58,556 nt of DNA from Paenibacillus helianthi. Its GTDB lineage: Bacteria; Bacillota; Bacilli; Paenibacillales; Paenibacillaceae. The stretch's first letter is position 1. Every line of letters starts with the position of its first letter. The stretch lies in assembly GCF_001909055.1 (NCBI RefSeq), contig NZ_LVWI01000056.1, positions 1 to 58,556 of the forward strand. The letters run 5' to 3'. Made by a program: the position numbers and the translations under genes. Below are positions 53,442-58,556 of the stretch, one piece after another. Under the pieces are notes generated by a model. It worked only from the letters and a program-made list of their open reading frames with translations. It ran no database searches and was not told where the DNA came from.

Positions 53442-53479
53442 GAAAAGAAAGGCTCATAAGTGGGCCTTTCTTTTCGCAT
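53442..53479 (+). terminator. Terminator upstream of ald
   Basis: GAAAAGAAAGGC pairs perfectly with GCCTTTCTTTTC around a ten-base loop. Confidence 0.8.
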
Positions 53480-53529
53480 CCTAATACACTGTAGGCTTAT
53501 ACTCTCATAACATCTAAGGAGGCTATAAA

Positions 53530-54666
53530 ATGATTGTCGGCGTACCCAAAGAAATCAAGAACAACGAGAATCGTGTTGCTATCACTCCGGCTGGAGTTGA
53601 TGCTCTCCGCAGAGCAGGCCATGAGGTGTTCGTTGAGCAATGTGCGGGATCGGGCAGTGGCTTTGAAGACAGTGAGTATCTGGATAAGGGCGCAAGAATT
53701 GTGGAATCCGCGGCTGAAGTGTGGAGCAAGGCAGATATGATTATAAAAGTGAAGGAACCGCTCCCCGAAGAGTACGGTTATTTCCGTAAGGGGTTGATCC
53801 TGTTCACCTATCTGCATCTGGCTCCGGAAGCCGGATTGACTGCTGCCCTTGTGGAGAGTGGCGTAACAGCGGTTGGGTATGAGACGGTCCAACTGGAGGA
53901 TGGCTCCTTGCCGCTGCTCATTCCCATGAGCGAAGTAGCCGGACGGATGGCGGTTCAGATTGGAGCGGGGTTGCTGGAGAAGCCGCATGGCGGCAAAGGT
54001 GTGCTGCTTAGCGGCGTTCCAGGTGTTCAGCCTGGTGAGGTGGTGATTGTAGGTGGAGGCATTGTGGGTACCAATGCAGCCAAGGTTGCGCTCGGCTTGG
54101 GAGCAAGGGTTACCGTGCTGGATGTGAATGCGACCCGGCTCCGGGTTCTCGATGATATTTTTGGCGGGCGTCTGGTTACCCTCATGTCTGATTCTTATCA
54201 TATTGAACAAGCTGTCCGTAAAGCCGATCTGCTTATTGGGGCTGTGCTCATTCCGGGTGCCCGGGCACCCAAGCTGGTGAAAGAGTACATGGTGCAGCAA
54301 ATGGCGGAAGGTTCTGTCATTGTGGATGTTGCAGTCGATCAGGGCGGTTCAATTGAAACGATTGACCGGATCACAACCCATGAGAATCCGACCTATGTGA
54401 AGCACGGAGTTGTCCATTATGCTGTGGCTAATATGCCGGGCGCTGTGGCACGGACCTCGACACTGGCGCTTACGAATGTGACGATCCCCTATGCCTTGCA
54501 GATCGCTAATCTGGGCATTCATGTTGCTGCATTGAACAATGCTGCCTTGGCCAGTGGAATTAACGTGGCTGCCGGGTATGTGACCAATCTGGCCGTAGCG
54601 CAAAGTCTGGGCTATGAAGCCGCTAATGGCATAGAGGTGCTGGCCGCTGCCGGAGGTCGAAACTAA
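53530..54666 (+). CDS. ald: Alanine dehydrogenase
   Basis: The 378-residue protein begins MIVGVPKEIKNNENRVAITP and has the catalytic regions KVKEPLPEEY and YLHLAPEAGLT, then the NAD-binding glycine loop VVIVGGGIVGTNAAKVALGLG and DVAVDQGGSIE. It oxidises L-alanine to pyruvate with NAD, used in alanine catabolism and, in bacilli, in spore germination and sporulation. AAGGAGG lies before the ATG. Length and motifs match the family throughout. A terminator follows. Confidence 0.97.
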   Translation: MIVGVPKEIKNNENRVAITPAGVDALRRAGHEVFVEQCAGSGSGFEDSEYLDKGARIVESAAEVWSKADMIIKVKEPLPEEYGYFRKGLILFTYLHLAPEAGLTAALVESGVTAVGYETVQLEDGSLPLLIPMSEVAGRMAVQIGAGLLEKPHGGKGVLLSGVPGVQPGEVVIVGGGIVGTNAAKVALGLGARVTVLDVNATRLRVLDDIFGGRLVTLMSDSYHIEQAVRKADLLIGAVLIPGARAPKLVKEYMVQQMAEGSVIVDVAVDQGGSIETIDRITTHENPTYVKHGVVHYAVANMPGAVARTSTLALTNVTIPYALQIANLGIHVAALNNAALASGINVAAGYVTNLAVAQSLGYEAANGIEVLAAAGGRN

Positions 54667-54709
54667 GTGCGAAGGCTCAGGTCGATATCTTTTTGGCGGG
54701 AAGTGAAAG

Positions 54710-54758
54710 TAGCGGGGAGGACAGATTTCAGACGGATGCAGCTCCCCGCTATTTGATT
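54710..54758 (+). terminator. Terminator after ald
   Basis: TAGCGGGGAG pairs perfectly with CTCCCCGCTA across a 22-base loop, followed by TTTG. Confidence 0.82.
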
Positions 54759-54770
54759 CAAAAAAACTTC

Positions 54771-54799
54771 TTGTCAAAATCCGCAGTATTTGATATACT
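54771..54799 (+). promoter_or_regulatory. Promoter of the tRNA-Glu/Leu pair
   Basis: TTGTCA (54771-54776), 17 bases, TATACT (54794-54799), about 38 bases before tRNA-Glu. Confidence 0.75.
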
Positions 54800-54837
54800 C
54801 ATTTTTGTTGTGACAAACACATAAGTTATCAATCATG

Positions 54838-54911
54838 GCTCGTTGGTCAAGGGGTTAAGACACCTCCCTTTCACGGAGGTAACATGGGTTCGAATCCCAT
54901 ACGAGTCACCA
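54838..54911 (+). tRNA. tRNA-Glu (TTC)
   Basis: Acceptor GGCTCGT/ACGAGTC (one G-T pair), anticodon TTC in CTTTCAC, T loop TTCGAAT and an encoded CCA. Confidence 0.97.
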
Positions 54912-54914
54912 TAT

Positions 54915-54997
54915 GCGGTAGTGGTGGAATGGCAGACACGCTATCTTGAGGGGGTAGTGGGTGTATACCCGTGGAGGTTCGAGTCCTCTCTACCGCA
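54915..54997 (+). tRNA. tRNA-Leu (GAG), copy 1
   Basis: Acceptor GCGGTAG/CTACCGC, anticodon stem CTATC/GGTAG with loop TTGAGGG giving anticodon GAG, and a long variable arm. No CCA is encoded. An identical copy lies at 55888. It is three bases after tRNA-Glu, in one transcript. Confidence 0.96.
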
Positions 54998-55009
54998 TAC
55001 AGTCACAAT

Positions 55010-55058
55010 AGACCGCTCCTGAATCAGATACTACGTCTGATTGGAGCGGTCTTTTTTG
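55010..55058. terminator. Terminator after the first tRNA-Leu
   Basis: AGACCGCTCC pairs with GGAGCGGTCT, with an inner AATCAG/CTGATT stem, followed by a T-run. It may also serve the convergent small gene at 55093. Confidence 0.9.
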
Positions 55059-55092
55059 TATAGAGACAGGCTGGTCCCACGGCAGGAAAAAG

Positions 55093-55290
55093 CTAAGATG
55101 GGGGCAGGCCCAAAAGCTCCGAAATCTGGCGCCGGTAGCGTTCGGCTCTACGCGTGCCATGGATCAGGTTGGACAGGCGATAAGGTGGGATATTATAAAT
55201 CTCGCAGAATTTTTTCTGGTCCAGATGCAGCTCTGTCAGCCGCTGTTTGATTGCCCAGCCGTAGGGGGTTATGGGACGTTTGCTGTTCAA
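55093..55290 (-). CDS. Small helix-turn-helix-like protein
   Basis: The 65-residue protein starts at a TTG with AGAGGTGAG upstream and reads KRPITPYGWAIKQRLTELHL then DQKKFCEIYNIPPYRLSNLI, a lambda-repressor/XRE-like helix-turn-helix. Similar short proteins with PYGWA-type starts occur in Paenibacillus and Bacillus accessory DNA. It is divergent from another XRE-type gene across a 146-base AT-rich gap, an arrangement like phage or ICE immunity switches. Confidence 0.72.
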   Translation of the reverse strand: MNSKRPITPYGWAIKQRLTELHLDQKKFCEIYNIPPYRLSNLIHGTRRAERYRRQISELLGLPPS

Positions 55291-55436
55291 AAGGGGCTCA
55301 CCTCTTATCGACTATCCAGCCGTATGATATAATGGGATAAGACATAATAATAGTTAATTATATACTTTTTTACGTCATTTTACAATAATAATTACGCAAT
55401 TAAGTTTTTTTAAATATAGTGGAAGGCGGTTGGCAT

Positions 55437-55802
55437 ATGCAGTCCATATACGAACGAATTGAATACTTGATTAAGCAGAAGGGGATCACCAAGAAATCGT
55501 TCTGCGAACAGTTGAATATAAGTACAGGAAATATGGGAGACTGGAAGAGGGGCAAGTCAACGCCCGGGACGCATAAGCTGATCGAAATCGGGGCTTTTTT
55601 TCATGTGAGCCTGGATTGGCTAATCTTAGGCAAAAAATCACCTGAAATGGTGCGTGAAGGTTCGGAGGAATATTTTTTTGGACAAATTCGGCAATTGAAT
55701 TGCCAAAGCAATGAACTGTTGCCTGAAGAGCAGAATTTCATTAAGGAATATATCGCCTTCACCCAATACCGCAAGCAAAAAGGAACGGAAGAAAATTCTT
55801 AA
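55437..55802 (+). CDS. XRE-family helix-turn-helix regulator
   Basis: The 121-residue protein has an N-terminal XRE domain (YERIEYLIKQKGITKKSFCE, NISTGNMGDWKRGKSTPGTH, LDWLILGKKS) and a C-terminal helix of unknown role. It resembles repressors of integrated elements. GGAAGGCGG lies seven bases before the ATG at 55437; a GTG at 55419 is the longer alternative. It sits between the two identical tRNA-Leu genes and opposite the small HTH gene. Confidence 0.82.
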   Translation: MQSIYERIEYLIKQKGITKKSFCEQLNISTGNMGDWKRGKSTPGTHKLIEIGAFFHVSLDWLILGKKSPEMVREGSEEYFFGQIRQLNCQSNELLPEEQNFIKEYIAFTQYRKQKGTEENS

Positions 55803-55812
55803 TCACGGTAGC

Positions 55813-55841
55813 TTTACTTTTCGTAAGAATCAATTTATAAT
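55813..55841 (+). promoter_or_regulatory. Promoter of the second tRNA-Leu
   Basis: TTTACT (55813-55818), 17 bases, TATAAT (55836-55841), upstream of the second tRNA-Leu. Confidence 0.65.
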
Positions 55842-55887
55842 ATTGAGTGTTGGCCTCAAACAATGCTTTAGTTAAAGTACACACCGC

Positions 55888-55970
55888 GCGGTAGTGGTGG
55901 AATGGCAGACACGCTATCTTGAGGGGGTAGTGGGTGTATACCCGTGGAGGTTCGAGTCCTCTCTACCGCA
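55888..55970 (+). tRNA. tRNA-Leu (GAG), copy 2
   Basis: Identical over its 83 bases to the copy at 54915, with different flanks and its own promoter. Acceptor, long variable arm and T loop are intact, so it should be functional. Confidence 0.96.
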
Positions 55971-55978
55971 TAACATTC

Positions 55979-56028
55979 AAAAAAGCAAAAAAACCTTGAT
56001 GATTCAAGGTTTTTTTTGCTTTTTTTGT
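55979..56028 (+). terminator. Terminator after the second tRNA-Leu
   Basis: AAAAAGCAAAAAAACCTTGA pairs with TCAAGGTTTTTTTTGCTTTT around a short loop, an unusually long A/T-rich hairpin. Confidence 0.9.
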
Positions 56029-56131
56029 TTTCATTAAAGAAACTGATGTTAAAGATATTTTTTGACTTTGTTGACGATATGTTGACGAAATTTTTATTAA
56101 AATAACGAAGAAACGATAATCATTATTAATA

Positions 56132-56314
56132 ATGTTACCGCTTTCACTGCCGGCTATAAATGAAATGCTTCCAACATTCGCATTATCTATCCTTGGGTTG
56201 CATCCATCATTTCATAACTGGAAGAATTCTAATTTTATACAAGTATTTTATGATATAAAGAATTTGCAACGGGATTACTTAAAAACTCTGAACATATATA
56301 TTACTTTGATATAA
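56132..56314 (+). pseudogene. N-terminal relic of a BtrH-like (C39-like) protein
   Basis: A short frame reads MLPLSLPAINEMLPTFALSI and LHPSFHNWKNSNFIQVFYD. I recall this as the start of a family annotated as BtrH-like or C39-peptidase-like in Bacillus and Paenibacillus biosynthetic clusters. The frame then breaks and no downstream part is recognisable. The following 56315-56568 stretch shows no gene. AT content is much higher than in the housekeeping region. Confidence 0.45.
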
Positions 56315-56568
56315 AGAGTGTTTTGACACTCCTGAATAAAATTCAAATATTCGATTAATCTTATAGACAGCACCCCGCGGTAAGACCTCCGGTTTTTCTT
56401 CAATTGATTCAATTAACACAATTTACATAAGACCGTAAGAACAGAGATTAAGAAGAAAGAAGCTATTTTTGTGGGTCTTTGGTCTTTTATTTGAAAAAGG
56501 AGGATAGCGCACTTATATCGAATCTAATTAAAAATTATTCTAGCATCAAAGACAAAGGAGGTTTAGCT

Positions 56569-57189
56569 ATGATCAATGTGTATGCTATAAATATAAAAAA
56601 TGATGAGATAAATAAATTCATGAAGATGCTATACGTACATTGTTAGCAGAGGTATTAATCCGAAGAATTATTTACGATGATCTAAATATATTCAACAAAG
56701 ATATCGTTTTCGGCACAAATGAATATGGAAAACCATTTTTGGAAAATGTTACTGATTTTCACTTTGATATATCACATGCAGAAAGCTGGGTAGTTTGTGC
56801 AACAAGTAAGCATCCAGTCGGTATAGATATAGAGCACGTTAAACCTATAGATTTTGAGATTGCTAAAAGATATTTTTCAAAAAGATGAATATCGTGATTT
56901 AATGTTGCGTGAATCGACCAAGGATTATCATTTTTTTATGATCTATGGATTTTAAAAGAAAGCTACATAAAGCCGGTTGGCAAAGGCTTGTCCATTCCAT
57001 TAAATTCTTTTTGATTTACGGTTAGTAAGACCGGGAAAATAAAAGGCGATAAAGCTTGGAGCGTTGGGAGTTTAAACAGTACCATATTGAGAAGAATTAT
57101 AAGATGTCGGTAGTGCTGAAAAGGATTTTTCGAATTATGTTAACGATAAAAGATTTGAGTGAACTTTGTAGAGGCAGTGAATTAGCATG
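56569..57189 (+). pseudogene. Frameshifted Sfp-type phosphopantetheinyl transferase
   Basis: AAAGGAGG precedes the ATG at 56569 (MINVYAINIKNDEINKF). The reading then moves between frames: HEDAIRTLLAEVLIRRI, then TNEYGKPFLENVTDFHFDIS and HPVGIDIEHVKPIDFEIAKRY-type text with the Mg-binding GIDIE motif, then SKDEYRDLMLRES, YDLWILKESYIK and FKQYHIEKNYKMSVV. These are the conserved blocks of Sfp transferases, which activate carrier domains of peptide and polyketide synthases. At least three frameshifts rule out an intact enzyme. Confidence 0.85.
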
Positions 57190-57376
57190 AAAAAAATCTA
57201 AATTGTAGGTTTTGCCTATTTTCGTTACTTTGACAAATAACTCGAGGAGCACCTGTTTTAACTTTCCAAGGCACTCCATCTAGCATCATGGATGGGCTTC
57301 GAGGGCCTGCCTTGTTTTCAGATAAACATAAATTTTCTATCCAGTCCTGGTCGTTGATTTCGTGGTGTCTTAGCAT
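57182..57376 (-). mobile_element. IS5-type transposase fragment
   Basis: The minus-strand frame reads RHHEINDQDWIENLCLSENK and GPRSPSMMLDGVPWKVKTGA, matching the N-terminal RRHEITDEQWE ... MLNGILWVLRTGAPWRDLPE pattern of IS5-family transposases. Only about 55 residues remain and the matching stops after GAPRVI. No terminal repeats are visible. It lies between the transferase and BtrH-like relics. Confidence 0.65.
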
Positions 57377-57483
57377 CTTTTTTCATGGCTGTTACATGAT
57401 TTTGTCTTTGGAAAATTATCCTATGGTTTCGTTTTTGAAGCAATATATAGTTTTTAGAGACACCATAACAAAAATAGGAGGGG

Positions 57484-58463
57484 TATTGATGAAAAAAAAC
57501 TTTTTATGCAGGACCCTGAAGTTTCTGGATACCCGATTCATGCAAATTTGAATTCAATATTACCTAAGCATCCTTCATACTGGAATGGTTATTTACAAAC
57601 CATATGCAATTAAGGTGTGACTGGTATGCTCCTGATACATTTCACTTGGCATTTTATCAGCCACTCATGAGGATCTATAATCTGCTCTTAAATATCCACA
57701 GTGTTCAAAAGGAACTGTTACGTTTACTTAAAATGAATATTTGTGATTTTGTAATAAAGGCCATATACAATGATAGCTACATTTACGTGCTTATAAATAA
57801 GAGGTTTATACCTAATTACAAAACAATTGAAAACTTGATGCATGATTTGCTGATATTTGGATATGACAAGGAAGTTATTGCGCAACACAGGCTACTTTTG
57901 AAGAAGTAGAAAGAGCTGTAAGTGAAGAAATAGATTATACTCTTGATCTCTGGGTATTTGGCATTCAACTTATATCATTTAATAACTGGAAGTCCTATGC
58001 TTTTAATTTCGATTACTTTAGGAATACTCTAGGTTATTATATGAATTCGACAAATACAGCTAAGAGATACGAAGTGATTGAAGGAATACCTGCTGAAGAA
58101 CAATGCTTGCATGGTAGTCGAGAACCTATCTTTGGTATGGGGATTTATAGGAAATTAATTGAATTAGCTGATTTAGACTTTCAATATTTGAGAGCTGCAC
58201 ATATGCTATATGAGCATAAGGTCTTAATGACAAAACGAATTAGATACTTGAGTGATTTAGGATATATAAATGGAATGTTATTTGAAGACCCTTTTAAAGA
58301 AATAGAATTGAAAGCTAATGTTATTAGAAATAGAAACTACATTCTTAAAAATATGATAAATCAAGGGGAGAACTTCAACAAATTGAGACTTATATCCATG
58401 ATTGACGATCTATCACAAACTGAAATGGAGCATCTTGAAAAATTCTTCCGTGCCATAAAGTAA
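57484..58463 (+). pseudogene. Frameshifted BtrH-like (C39-like) protein
   Basis: Three successive frames make one protein of about 320 residues: 57506-57609 (MQDPEVSGYPIHANLNSILP), 57604-57909 (QLRCDWYAPDTFHLAFYQ, YIYVLINKRFIPNYKTIENL, HDLLIFGYDKE) and from about 57890 to the stop at 58463 (ATFEEVERAVSEEIDY, YEVIEGIPAEEQCLHGSRE, YEHKVLMTKRIRYLSDLGYI). The pattern matches unnamed proteins found in Bacillus and Paenibacillus natural-product clusters, similar to the butirosin BtrH fold. Two frameshifts at least. The final 58464-58556 shows no gene. Confidence 0.65.
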
Positions 58464-58556
58464 CTGTTACTGAAGTTGTTCATCCCTTTTGGTTCATGGG
58501 TTGTTCCGCCTTGAACTTGTTGTTTTTTGATATTAATGATATAATAGTAATAATAT

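Overview
The window looks like chromosome from a spore-forming member of the Bacillota, most likely Paenibacillus or a close relative. The reasons are mid-range GC, strong GGAGG-type ribosome sites with many GTG and TTG starts, S-layer-homology (SLH) surface proteins, Spo0E-like and CmpA sporulation proteins, and a gene order resembling the Bacillus subtilis ydcC-alr-ndoAI-ndoA ... tex-cmpA-sprT-tRNA region. No database was searched; family names come from reading motifs.

Layout. 1-18 kb holds the 3' part of a modular SLH surface protein with near-identical 246-bp tandem repeats, lipoproteins, a winged-helix/helical-repeat regulator next to an MFS exporter, a histidine phosphatase, a TatD hydrolase, a MarR regulator, an ECF sigma factor with its probable membrane anti-sigma, a Spo0E-like protein, a TetR/MFS pair with three operators, and two chemoreceptors beside a decayed one. 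18-26 kb is conserved housekeeping: YdcC-like lipoprotein, alanine racemase, the EndoAI/EndoA antitoxin-toxin pair, a second TetR/MFS pair with a different operator, and Tex.

26-49.6 kb separates tex from cmpA/sprT, which I recall as close neighbours in B. subtilis. It carries a broken gluconate/glycerate permease beside an intact glycerate kinase, an SLH/PrcB-like protein, a Tet(M)-type ribosomal protection GTPase, and a type I-C CRISPR-Cas locus. That locus has a truncated extra cas3 HD fragment, then cas3-cas5c-cas8c-cas7c, a 5'-truncated cas1 with cas4 missing, and cas2. Two long arrays flank it (26 and 34 repeats by my count). Their repeats differ by one base in the hairpin loop and both have related leaders. 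Interference genes look intact, while the adaptation module looks damaged. A diguanylate cyclase follows the second array.

49.6-55 kb returns to conserved genes: CmpA, a SprT-like metalloprotein, a pentapeptide-repeat protein, an Lrp-type regulator, a metallo-beta-lactamase-fold hydrolase, tRNA-Asn, tRNA-Ser, alanine dehydrogenase, tRNA-Glu and tRNA-Leu(GAG). From 55 kb to the end is an AT-rich decayed island. It has two small DNA-binding proteins between two identical tRNA-Leu(GAG) genes, then frameshifted remains of a BtrH-like protein family, a Sfp-type phosphopantetheinyl transferase and an IS5-type transposase. This looks like the wreck of a biosynthetic island at a tRNA-Leu integration site.
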